Assembly: GCA_029858165.1 (NCBI GenBank)
Contig: JAOUFO010000063.1
Location: 1 to 8,609 of the forward strand
Direction: 5' to 3'
DNA length: 8,609 nucleotides
Source: Deltaproteobacteria bacterium
Lineage (GTDB): Bacteria; SAR324; JACQKK01
Positions 1 to 6,322 of the stretch are shown here, piece after piece. A program made the translations under genes and the position numbers. The notes under the pieces were generated by a model that did not search any database, was not told the origin of the DNA, and worked only from the letters and a program-made list of their open reading frames with translations. Numbering within the stretch: the first letter of the stretch is position 1; each line of letters opens with the position of its first letter.

Positions 1-1
1 C

Positions 2-598
2 GCCGCCGGGCTGCCCATCGTGGCCATGCTGTATCTTCACGGCCAATACCATTACGCCGATGTGGTCCGCACCGCCAACACTCTTATTTTTATGGTTCTG
101 GGGATGCCCGCCGTGGCTCTGGTGCGGGTGATGGTGCCCGCCTATTTCGCCATCGGGGATGCCCGCACCCCGGTAAAGGTGGCCGGGGCCACCCTGCTGG
201 TCACCGCCGGGGCAAGCTGGTTTCTCAGCCGCTCCATGGAGGTGGAGGGGCTGGCTTTGGGGCTATCGCTGGGGGTCTGGTTTCAATGTCTGGGGCTGGC
301 CCTGGTGCTGCGCAAAAAAACGGATCGGTTGAAACACTGGTTTCCCTGGGATTCCATCATCCGCCAGGGAGTCAGCGCCCTGGTGGTGGGGGCCCTGGCT
401 TATGGTCTGTCCCAATTTGGGGATTGGTCCCTGGGGGGGGGGTCCATCTGGAACTGGGGGATTCTCATTTTTCTGGTGCTGGCCTCCATCGGGGTTTACC
501 TGGGGCTGAACCTGATTCTGGGGGAGCCGGAGGCGGCCAACTGGGTCAAACTGGCGGGCCGCGCCAAAGGCAAACTAACCCGTCATCATCATCCGTAG
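2..598 (+). CDS. murJ: Lipid II flippase MurJ (MviN), 3' part only
   Basis: The gene enters from the left edge; only the last 198 residues are present. MurJ moves the undecaprenyl-linked peptidoglycan precursor lipid II from the inner to the outer face of the cytoplasmic membrane (MOP exporter superfamily). The fragment holds several hydrophobic segments separated by short charged loops, matching the last membrane helices of a 14-helix MurJ. The stretch around bases 125-185, reading VRVMVPAYFAIGDARTPVKV, is the family-typical region where other MurJ proteins have V-K-V-L-A-P-x-F-Y-A...D-x-x-T-P-V-K. The protein ends in a short basic tail with three histidines. A run of ten G bases (433-442) lies in the coding sequence. 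The stop codon is 9 bases before gph, so the two are probably co-transcribed. Family assignment rests on this motif and on topology; the N-terminal part is outside the window. Confidence 0.9.
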   Translation, partial: AAGLPIVAMLYLHGQYHYADVVRTANTLIFMVLGMPAVALVRVMVPAYFAIGDARTPVKVAGATLLVTAGASWFLSRSMEVEGLALGLSLGVWFQCLGLALVLRKKTDRLKHWFPWDSIIRQGVSALVVGALAYGLSQFGDWSLGGGSIWNWGILIFLVLASIGVYLGLNLILGEPEAANWVKLAGRAKGKLTRHHHP

Positions 599-607
599 AA
601 AGCGACC

Positions 608-1258
608 ATGCTCCCTCTTCCCGTAGTAGAAGGATTGATATTTGATTTGGACGGAACCCTGGTGGATTCCGCCCCGGACCTGGCTTTGGCCATCAACCTG
701 ACCCGCGAGCGGTTTGACATGCCCCCCCTGGCGGTGGGGGATGTGGCGCGCCATGTGGGCCACGGAGCCGAAAATCTGGTGCGCCACACGGTGGTGGTGG
801 AGCCTGAGCGGTTTGCCCAGGTGTTTGCCTGCTATATGGAGATTTATCAGGATCACCTGCTGGATCACACCAAACCCTATCCGGGGGTGGAAGCCACTCT
901 GAAATACTTCAAGGACAAAGTTTTGGGGGTGGTCACCAACAAACCCTACTGCCAAACCGAAGCCATTTTACAGGGATTGGGGTTGTTTCAGCAGTTTGAC
1001 ATGGTGATCGGAGGGGACACCCTGCCGACCAAAAAGCCGGATCCGGCGGGGGTGCGGGCCATTTTGGAACAGTTTGGCCTGGCCCCGGGCCGGGTGGTGA
1101 TGGTTGGGGACAGCCCGGCCGATGTTCAGGCCGGGCGGGGGGCAGGCACCCTGGTGGCGGCCTGTTTGTTTGGGCTGACTCCGCCACCCATCCTGAAAAA
1201 TGAACAGCCGGATTTTCTACTGGAACGGATGGATGATTTGACCGGTTTGCTGGCCTGA
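608..1258 (+). CDS. gph: Phosphoglycolate phosphatase (HAD superfamily)
   Basis: The 216-residue protein is a cytosolic HAD-family hydrolase that most likely dephosphorylates 2-phosphoglycolate to glycolate, salvaging a product of oxidative DNA damage or of Rubisco oxygenation. All HAD motifs are visible: motif I FDLDGTLVDS with nucleophile Asp13 and general acid Asp15; motif II Thr110-Asn111-Lys112; motif III Lys143-Pro144; motif IV VGDSPADV with Asp168 and Asp172 for Mg2+. Residues about 20-90 form the helical cap typical of subfamily IA, including the G-H-G-A-E-x-L-V element common in Gph proteins. The length is slightly short for Gph (about 220-250). The start at 608 is the first ATG after the murJ stop; the upstream AGAAAG is only a weak ribosome site, so translation may be coupled to murJ. 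HAD substrate specificity is hard to read from sequence: another small phosphosugar phosphatase (PpaX-like, or of the MupP type) is possible. Confidence 0.85.
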   Translation: MLPLPVVEGLIFDLDGTLVDSAPDLALAINLTRERFDMPPLAVGDVARHVGHGAENLVRHTVVVEPERFAQVFACYMEIYQDHLLDHTKPYPGVEATLKYFKDKVLGVVTNKPYCQTEAILQGLGLFQQFDMVIGGDTLPTKKPDPAGVRAILEQFGLAPGRVVMVGDSPADVQAGRGAGTLVAACLFGLTPPPILKNEQPDFLLERMDDLTGLLA

Positions 1259-1282
1259 ACCCACCGGGGGGGGCATGGGTTC
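1257..1282 (+). other. Stem-loop overlapping the gph stop codon
   Basis: GAACCCA (1257-1263) and TGGGTTC (1276-1282) form a perfect 7-base inverted repeat around a 12-base loop containing eight G. It begins inside the TGA stop of gph. No T tract follows, so it is not a standard intrinsic terminator. It could protect the 3' end of the murJ-gph message or pause transcription. The pairing is seen; the role is inferred. Confidence 0.4.
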
Positions 1283-1307
1283 CCCAAGTCCGCAACCATT
1301 TGAAATG

Positions 1308-1336
1308 TGGACAATTCAGAGGTGGCTGGGTATAAA
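1308..1336 (+). promoter_or_regulatory. Candidate sigma-70 promoter of the P-type ATPase gene
   Basis: TGGACA (1308-1313) matches the -35 consensus TTGACA at five of six positions. TATAAA (1331-1336) matches TATAAT at five of six. The spacer is the ideal 17 bases. Transcription would start near 1343, leaving an untranslated leader of about 85 bases before the ATPase start at 1428. The site sits just after the gph hairpin, which supports an independent transcription unit for the ATPase. Confidence 0.55.
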
Positions 1337-1398
1337 GGACCCAGTTTTCCTGTTTCCCGCCCTTTGGCGGACTGGCTCATCGGCCTCCCCTTTATCCC

Positions 1399-1431
1399 AT
1401 GAACCCGGACCGGAAGGATTTTACCCCATGA
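1399..1431 (+). other. Possible 10-codon leader ORF overlapping the ATPase start
   Basis: An ATG at 1399 opens a frame of ten codons (MNPDRKDFTP) that stops at TGA 1429-1431. This stop overlaps the ATPase start codon in an ATGA arrangement. The first nine bases around this ATG (CCCATGAAC, 1396-1404) are repeated exactly at the real start (1425-1433). I see no ribosome site in front of 1399, so translation of this ORF is doubtful; it may be chance. Confidence 0.2.
1412..1418 (+). promoter_or_regulatory. Ribosome binding site that sets the ATPase start
   Basis: GGAAGGA lies 9 bases before the ATG at 1428. It is the best Shine-Dalgarno match in this gap. It decides for 1428 over the in-frame ATG at 1275, which lies upstream of the candidate promoter. 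Confidence 0.7.
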
Positions 1432-4160
1432 ACAAAACGGCAGCCCCCGCCCCCTCATCAACAGCTGTCTGGTATGCCCTGTCGGCGGCCGAAGCCCTTG
1501 ACCGGTTGAAGGTGGACCAAGCCCAGGGGCTTGACCCACAGGAGGCCGCCCGCCGACTGGAAGAGGGCGGCCCCAACCAATTGCGGGAAAAACCCCGCAA
1601 GTCCCGCCTTGCGTTGTTTTTTGACCAGTTCAAAAGCACATTGATTTTGATTCTGATTGGAGCGGCGGTGCTGGCCGGGGCCATTGGGGACATCAAGGAT
1701 GCCCTGGTGATTCTGGTGGTGACCATGCTCAATGCCGCCCTGGGATATTTTCAGGAAAGCCGGGCAGAGGATTCCCTGCAAGCCCTGAAAAAAATGCTGG
1801 CCTTAAAGGCCCATGTGCGGCGGGGCGGGCATGAGGTGGAAATAGACACCCATGAACTGGTGGTGGGGGATATCGTGGTGTTGGAAACCGGGGTAAGGAT
1901 TCCCTGCGACGGGCGGCTGGTGGCCAGCAAAACCATGGAGGTGGATGAATCCTCCCTGACCGGAGAATCCCATCCGGCGGTTAAAAGCGCCGATACCAGC
2001 CATCCGCAGGATACCCCCCTGGCGGAACGGGCCAACATGGTGTTTATGAACACCATGGTTACCCGGGGCCGGGGGGATATGGTGGTCACCGCCATCGGCA
2101 TGGCCACCGAAATGGGCCGACTGGCCGCCGCCCTGGATGAAGCCGAAGAGCCCCCCACCCCGTTGCAGGTTCAACTGGACTCTCTGGGAAAACGGCTTTC
2201 TCTGCTGGCCATGGGGTTTATCGCTGTCATTCTGGCCCTCAGCATTTTTCAGGGACGCACCCTGATTGAGGCGGTGCTGCAATCCATCGCCCTGGCGGTG
2301 GCCGCCATCCCGGAAGGGCTTCCAGCGGTGGTCACCGTCACCCTGGCATTGGGGATGCAGCGCATGGCCCGCAACCGGTCCATTGTCAAACGGCTTTCCG
2401 CCGTGGAAACCCTGGGTTCCACCACTGTCATCTGCTCAGACAAAACCGGCACCCTGACGGTAAACCAGATGACCGCCCGCACCTTTTTTTTCAAAGACCG
2501 GCGGTATGATGTTTCCGGCGAGGGGTATGACCCCGCCAAAGGACAGGTGACCCTTCAAGGCGGATCCACCCCGGTGGATTTACAGGCGGATGGGCTGGCT
2601 CAACTGGTCCATTCCATTGTGCTGTGCAACGATTCAAAGCTGACCCCGGCGGGGGTGCTGGGGGACCCCATGGAGGCGGCTCTGCTGGTGTTGGGGGCCA
2701 AGCTGGGAGGCGGGCAGCAAGCCTTGGGGGAAACCCTGCCCCGGGTGGCGGAAATCCCTTTTGATTCCGAGCACAAGTTTATGGCCACCTTTCATGACAA
2801 CGGCAGGGACATCCTGGTGTTTTTAAAGGGAGCGCCGGAGGTGGTGATGGACAAATCCACCCTTGCCCTTACCGAAAGCGGCCCCCTTTCCCTGGATGAG
2901 GCGGCACGAAAAATCATCAGCGAAGAAAACCTGCGGCTGGCCTCTGAACAAATGCGGGTGCTGGCGGTGGCCAGCCGCTCTCTGCCCAAAAAAGACTTTA
3001 ACCCCGAAGGCGACCTGTGGCGCTACATGGAAGGGTTTACCCTGACCGGGCTGGTGGGGATGGTGGACCCCCCCCGCCCGGAAGCCAAAGCGGCCATTGA
3101 ACTGTGCCATCTGGCCGGAATTTCCATCAAAATGATCACCGGGGACCAACCCAATACGGCCATGGCCATCGCCAGAGAACTGGGGTTGAAGGGCAAAGCC
3201 CTGACCGGCAGGGAACTGGATGAGCTTTCCCTGGAAGACCTGAAAAAAGTGATTCAGGATATTTCGGTGTTCGCCAGGGTGACGGCAGCCCACAAACTTA
3301 AAATCGTGGAAGCACTTCAGGCTGTGGGCCATGTGGTTGCCATGACCGGCGACGGGGTGAACGATGCCCCTGCCTTGAAAAAAGCCCATATCGGGGTGGC
3401 CATGGGCCGGTCCGGCACCGAGGTGGCCAAGGAAGCCGCCACCATGGTGCTGCTGGATGACAACTTTGCCACGATTGTGCAGGCCATTGAGGAAGGCCGC
3501 ACCATCTACGACAACATCGTGAAATTCATCCGGTTTCAGCTTTCCACCAATATCGGTGCCCTGCTTAGCGTGCTGGCCGCCAGCCTGCTGGGAATGCCCA
3601 CCCCCTTTAACACCATCCAGATATTGTGGATCAACATCATTATGGACGGCCCCCCGGCCATGGCCATGGGGGTGGAACCCATGCGGATGGAACTGATGAA
3701 GGAAAAACCCCGGGCGCAAAATGAGCAAATCCTTTCCATGCGGCGGTTGGGAACCCTGATGATGCTGGGTTCCATCATGGTAACAGGCACCCTGGGCACC
3801 CTGGCGTGGGGGATTTCCACCCAATCCAGGGAATTCGCCCTGACCCTGGCCTTTACCACCTTTGTGCTGTTTCAGTTTTTCAACGCCTTCAACGCCAGGG
3901 TGGAAAAAGGCACCGCCTTCAACGGGTTGTTTTTCAGCAACCCCCATCTGTGGCTGGCCCTGATTGGAACCGTGGCCTTGCAGGTGATGGCGGTCTCCTG
4001 GACTCCGGCCCAAGTGGTGTTTGAAACCACCGATCTGGGATGGCAGGGTTGGGCCGTGGCCATCGGTGTGGCCTCCTCCATTTTGGTCTACGGCGAAATC
4101 CACCGGTTTGTGGCGGGCAGGTTCTCCCGGACCGCAACCTTTAACCCCCATCCGATTTAG
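1428..4160 (+). CDS. P2-type Ca2+/Mn2+-transporting ATPase, SPCA/PMR1-like
   Basis: This 910-residue inner-membrane pump most likely exports Ca2+ and possibly Mn2+ at the cost of ATP. Domains in order: cation-ATPase N-terminal domain (about 13-60); M1-M2 (about 68-108); actuator domain with TGES at 178-181; M3-M4 with PEGLP at 295-299; phosphorylation site Asp338 in DKTGTLT; nucleotide domain with FDSEHKF (445-451) and KGAPE (467-471); hinge TGDGVNDAP (640-648); M5-M10 (about 700-890). The ion-site helices resemble secretory-pathway Ca2+-ATPases more than SERCA: M5 has RFQLSTNIGA and M6 has QILWINIIMDGPPA. Site II ligands Glu296, Asn736 and Asp740 are present. The SERCA site I residues Glu771 and Thr799 correspond to Ala711 and Met739, so one ion per cycle is expected. 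At the position of PMR1 Gln783 (Mn2+ selectivity) there is Met745. Start 1428 is chosen for its ribosome site. The gene has its own candidate promoter and is unrelated to the convergent flagellar cluster. Class is secure; the exact ion is inferred. Confidence 0.93.
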   Translation: MNKTAAPAPSSTAVWYALSAAEALDRLKVDQAQGLDPQEAARRLEEGGPNQLREKPRKSRLALFFDQFKSTLILILIGAAVLAGAIGDIKDALVILVVTMLNAALGYFQESRAEDSLQALKKMLALKAHVRRGGHEVEIDTHELVVGDIVVLETGVRIPCDGRLVASKTMEVDESSLTGESHPAVKSADTSHPQDTPLAERANMVFMNTMVTRGRGDMVVTAIGMATEMGRLAAALDEAEEPPTPLQVQLDSLGKRLSLLAMGFIAVILALSIFQGRTLIEAVLQSIALAVAAIPEGLPAVVTVTLALGMQRMARNRSIVKRLSAVETLGSTTVICSDKTGTLTVNQMTARTFFFKDRRYDVSGEGYDPAKGQVTLQGGSTPVDLQADGLAQLVHSIVLCNDSKLTPAGVLGDPMEAALLVLGAKLGGGQQALGETLPRVAEIPFDSEHKFMATFHDNGRDILVFLKGAPEVVMDKSTLALTESGPLSLDEAARKIISEENLRLASEQMRVLAVASRSLPKKDFNPEGDLWRYMEGFTLTGLVGMVDPPRPEAKAAIELCHLAGISIKMITGDQPNTAMAIARELGLKGKALTGRELDELSLEDLKKVIQDISVFARVTAAHKLKIVEALQAVGHVVAMTGDGVNDAPALKKAHIGVAMGRSGTEVAKEAATMVLLDDNFATIVQAIEEGRTIYDNIVKFIRFQLSTNIGALLSVLAASLLGMPTPFNTIQILWINIIMDGPPAMAMGVEPMRMELMKEKPRAQNEQILSMRRLGTLMMLGSIMVTGTLGTLAWGISTQSREFALTLAFTTFVLFQFFNAFNARVEKGTAFNGLFFSNPHLWLALIGTVALQVMAVSWTPAQVVFETTDLGWQGWAVAIGVASSILVYGEIHRFVAGRFSRTATFNPHPI

Positions 4161-4324
4161 GAACCCTGATTTGAAAAAGGGCCAGGGAAGGGGAACTCCG
4201 ATAGGGGGGAAGTCCGGGGGTGTGGCTTCTGGAAAGACCTGATTGGATGTGCGGCAGTGGATTCCTCCCAGTCCGCCATCCGGGAAAACGGGGTTTTGAT
4301 GTTGTCCTGAAAACAGAAACGGGA

Positions 4325-4344
4325 TGGCCAAAAGGGAAAGGCCA
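4325..4344 (-). terminator. Weak stem-loop in the convergent gap, possible fliA terminator
   Basis: The 214-base gap between the ATPase stop and the fliA stop must end transcription from both sides. The clearest element is TGGCC (4325-4329) pairing with GGCCA (4340-4344) around a 10-base loop. Read on the minus strand, the stem is followed after a few bases by a moderately T-rich stretch, not a clean T tract. I see no strong intrinsic terminator and no gene in the gap. Confidence 0.2.
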
Positions 4345-4374
4345 ATTTCGCAGGGGGAAAATTCTTAGGGGATA

Positions 4375-5160
4375 TTACGATTCCCGCTTGGAAAGTAGCT
4401 TGTCCAACAGGTCCGGCGAAACCGCCTCCGCCAGTAGCGAACGAATCCGCACAATGGACTGGGTGCGCAGTTGGGACACCCTGGATTCGGTCAGCCCCAG
4501 CACTTCGCCGATTTCCTTCAGATTCAAATCCTCATCATAATACAGCGAAAGCACCAGCCGTTCTTTTTCCGGCAGGGTGTCAATGGCCTGGGCAATCCTC
4601 CCGGCCACATCCCGCAAAGAAAGCTCATCCAGGGGGTTTTTGCAGGCTGGGTCTTCCAGCACATCAAAAAAATTGGCCGCATCCTCATCATTGGCATGGG
4701 GTTGAATGTCCTCCAGATTGATCAGGGGGATGGCCCGGGATTTTAGCAGCAGGTCATGGTATTCGTTGATGGGCAGGTCCAGTTTTTTGGCCATTTCCCC
4801 ATCTGTTGGGTTTCTGCCCAATTCGTTCAGCAGTTCCCGGTGGGATTTGCTCATCCGGGAGCCTGCATCCCGCACGGAACGGGGCACCCAGTCGTTGGAA
4901 CGCAGTTCATCCAGCATGGCCCCCCGAATGCGGAATTCGGCATAGGTGCGAAACTGGGCCGCATGGCCCGCATCGTATTTTTCAATGGCATCCAACAGGC
5001 CGATCATCCCCGCCTGGATCAGATCATCTATTTCCACCTTGGCCGGCATCCGGGCCGTAAGCCGGGTGGCGATCCGCTTGACCAGCGGGGCGAATTCCAC
5101 CACCGCTTCCTCGCGGGTTTTGGTTTTATAGGCCTGCATGGCGGCGTAAGGGTTGGTCAT
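4375..5160 (-). CDS. fliA: Flagellar sigma factor FliA (sigma-28)
   Basis: The 261-residue protein is an RNA polymerase sigma factor that directs transcription of late flagellar and chemotaxis genes and is normally held by anti-sigma FlgM until the hook is complete. Region 2 is clear at about 44-97: IDDLIQAGMIGLLDAIEKYD, then FRTYAEFRIRGAMLDELRSND and WVPRSVR, which is the FliA signature. Region 3 covers about 100-170 (NELGRNPTDGEMAKKL). Region 4 at about 195-243 has LPEKERLVLSLYY and a helix-turn-helix LKEIGEVLGLTESRVSQL. After SQ-L the sequence is RTQ where many FliA proteins have HSQ or HTQ. A tail of about 17 residues follows region 4. The start at 5160 is chosen because GGAGAAGG precedes it and family similarity begins there; the frame stays open upstream to 5289 but that part looks non-coding. 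It is the last gene of the flhA-flhF-flhG cluster, 177 bases after flhG. Confidence 0.94.
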   Translation of the reverse strand: MTNPYAAMQAYKTKTREEAVVEFAPLVKRIATRLTARMPAKVEIDDLIQAGMIGLLDAIEKYDAGHAAQFRTYAEFRIRGAMLDELRSNDWVPRSVRDAGSRMSKSHRELLNELGRNPTDGEMAKKLDLPINEYHDLLLKSRAIPLINLEDIQPHANDEDAANFFDVLEDPACKNPLDELSLRDVAGRIAQAIDTLPEKERLVLSLYYDEDLNLKEIGEVLGLTESRVSQLRTQSIVRIRSLLAEAVSPDLLDKLLSKRES

Positions 5161-5164
5161 GCTG

Positions 5165-5172
5165 CCTTCTCC
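5165..5172 (-). promoter_or_regulatory. Ribosome binding site of fliA
   Basis: On the minus strand GGAGAAGG ends 4 bases before the ATG at 5160; its GGAG core is 8 bases away. This favours 5160 over upstream in-frame ATGs. Confidence 0.65.
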
Positions 5173-5181
5173 ATAAAGCCT

Positions 5182-5233
5182 GTGTGCAACAACATCCCGA
5201 ATCCTGAAAAAGTGGAATGAAAGGGTGTGCAAC
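5182..5233 (-). repeat. Pair of 9-base direct repeats upstream of fliA
   Basis: GTTGCACAC (minus-strand reading) occurs at 5190-5182 and again at 5233-5225, 43 bases apart, or close to four helical turns. Both copies lie in the flhG-fliA gap, 22 and 65 bases before the fliA start. They could be a regulator's binding sites. I recognise no known operator and no convincing -35/-10 or sigma-54 promoter around them. Confidence 0.3.
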
Positions 5234-5264
5234 CGGGGTCTCAGCGGCAAAACCTTAAGGCCAT

Positions 5265-5277
5265 CCGGGTTTCCCGG
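5265..5277 (-). other. Small GC hairpin in the flhG-fliA gap
   Basis: CCGGG (5265-5269) and CCCGG (5273-5277) form a perfect 5-base stem with a 3-base loop. There is no T tract after it on either strand. It may be an RNA processing or stability element in the 177-base gap, or chance in GC-rich DNA. Confidence 0.25.
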
Positions 5278-5314
5278 CTTGTGCCTCATCCCGCTGTGAC
5301 CTATCCCCCCTTTT

Positions 5315-5328
5315 TTCCCAAAAGGGAA
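5315..5328 (-). other. Hairpin just after the flhG stop codon
   Basis: TTCCC (5315-5319) and GGGAA (5324-5328) pair around a 4-base loop, about 10 bases past the flhG stop. On the minus strand it is followed by A and G, not T, so it does not look like an intrinsic terminator for the flagellar transcript. It could be a partial 3' end or pause site between flhG and fliA. Confidence 0.3.
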
Positions 5329-5337
5329 CCCGTTCTT

Positions 5338-6276
5338 CTACACCTTCTTCCAATGCAATAAGCGGTCCCAAAAGCCGGTTTGAGGGGAGACCGGGGGGGG
5401 GTCTGTCAGGGAGGGGATGCCAAAAGGGCCGTCCGGGGTGGCTTCCAGTTGAAGCGCCAGTTTTTTCAGGCTTTTTGCCGCCAGGGAATCGGGAAAGGAT
5501 TTGAGCAGGGGCACCTGAAGGCGTACCGCTTTGCGCAGGGCACCATCCTGGGGCACATAACCCAGGTAACCCAGTCGCACATTTAAAAAATGGAGGCAAA
5601 CCGAATTCAGCCGCTTGTACACCTCCATCCCCTCTTTTTCGTCGGCCACCATATTGGCCACCAGATAAAACCCCCGCAGGTGGTACTTGATGACCAACAG
5701 CTTCATCAGGGCGTAGGCATCGGTCATGGAGGTCGGCTCCGGGGTGGCCACGATAATCACCTCGTTGGCCGACGCGTTGAACCGCAGAACATTGGTGCTG
5801 ATCCCCGCCCCCGTGTCTATAAACAGGTAGTCTATATCGTCATCCAGATTGCTGAGTTGCTGGAACAGAAACATCTGCTGGTCGTGGGTCATTTCGGCCA
5901 GTTCTGTGATGCCCGAGGAGGCAGGCAACAGCCGGAACCCGGAATTTTCCAGAACGATTTCCTGGATGGTTTTTTGCCCTTTCATCAGGTGTTCCAGGGT
6001 GTATTTGGGGGATATTCCCAGCATCACATCCACATTGGCCAGCCCCATATCGGCATCCAGCAGAAACACCCGCTTGTTCAACTGGGTCAGGGCCAGACAC
6101 AGGTTCACCACAATGTTGGTTTTTCCCACCCCCCCCTTGCCGCTGGTGACACAGATCACCCGCATTTTGTCCCCCAGGGGCAAAGGGGTGTTCCGTTCCT
6201 CTTTTTTCAGCCCCACGATTTTTCTTAAGGTGGCGGCCTGATCCGGAATGGATTGTGGGGGTTGGTTTTCCGCCAT
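5338..6276 (-). CDS. flhG: Flagellar number regulator FlhG (FleN), MinD-type ATPase
   Basis: The 312-residue protein is a ParA/MinD-family ATPase that limits flagellar number, working with FlhF and, in several polar flagellates, on a master regulator such as FleQ. The N terminus carries DQAATLR (residues 12-18), the DQAxxLR motif known to stimulate the FlhF GTPase. The deviant Walker A KGGVGKT spans 47-53, with signature Lys47; Walker A' is LLDADMGLANVDVMLG (about 73-88); Walker B is FIDTGAGIS with Asp154. The C terminus, GFWDRLLHWKKV, is a short amphipathic helix with hydrophobic and basic residues, as expected of a MinD-like membrane anchor, and is joined by a Pro-rich linker. The start is uncertain: ATG at 6276 or TTG at 6294, which adds six residues; neither has a strong ribosome site. 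A 9-base C run (minus strand) at 5401-5393 encodes the linker. It follows flhF by 46 bases and precedes fliA. Confidence 0.94.
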   Translation of the reverse strand: MAENQPPQSIPDQAATLRKIVGLKKEERNTPLPLGDKMRVICVTSGKGGVGKTNIVVNLCLALTQLNKRVFLLDADMGLANVDVMLGISPKYTLEHLMKGQKTIQEIVLENSGFRLLPASSGITELAEMTHDQQMFLFQQLSNLDDDIDYLFIDTGAGISTNVLRFNASANEVIIVATPEPTSMTDAYALMKLLVIKYHLRGFYLVANMVADEKEGMEVYKRLNSVCLHFLNVRLGYLGYVPQDGALRKAVRLQVPLLKSFPDSLAAKSLKKLALQLEATPDGPFGIPSLTDPPPVSPQTGFWDRLLHWKKV

Positions 6277-6322
6277 GGGGGTGCTTTCGGTCAAAGGGAG
6301 CCTGAAAAAAGGGGTCCCGGGT

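Noticed and set aside
1300..1336. TTGAAA at 1300-1305 as the -35 box for TATAAA at 1331
   Set aside because: The spacer would be 25 bases. TGGACA at 1308 gives the ideal 17.
1357..1370. Hairpin CCGCC/GGCGG in the ATPase leader as a riboswitch or attenuator
   Set aside because: It is only a 5-base stem with a 4-base loop and no wider conserved architecture that I can recognise, such as the yybP-ykoY Mn2+ riboswitch.
2823..4331. A 502-codon open frame antisense to the ATPase
   Set aside because: It lies opposite a gene with every P-type ATPase motif. Its translation is rich in Gly, His and Gln without recognisable domains, as expected from the complement of GC-rich coding DNA.
5182..5205. Sigma-54 promoter (GG-N10-GC) upstream of fliA
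   Set aside because: TTGCA elements are present, but no GG lies exactly 10 bases before the GC; the nearest is one base off, and this spacing is strict.
5161..5289. Extension of fliA upstream to 5289
   Set aside because: FliA family similarity and a good ribosome site both begin at 5160; the extra 43 residues look like translated leader.
5255..5599. A 114-codon minus-strand frame overlapping the flhG 3' end
   Set aside because: It is out of frame with flhG, Pro/Gly-rich and without similarity. I kept it only as the frame that would be entered if the 9-base tract gained a base.
5590..6228. A 212-codon plus-strand frame opposite flhG
   Set aside because: It is the complement of a clear MinD-family gene; the composition is rich in His, Gln and Gly with no family motif.
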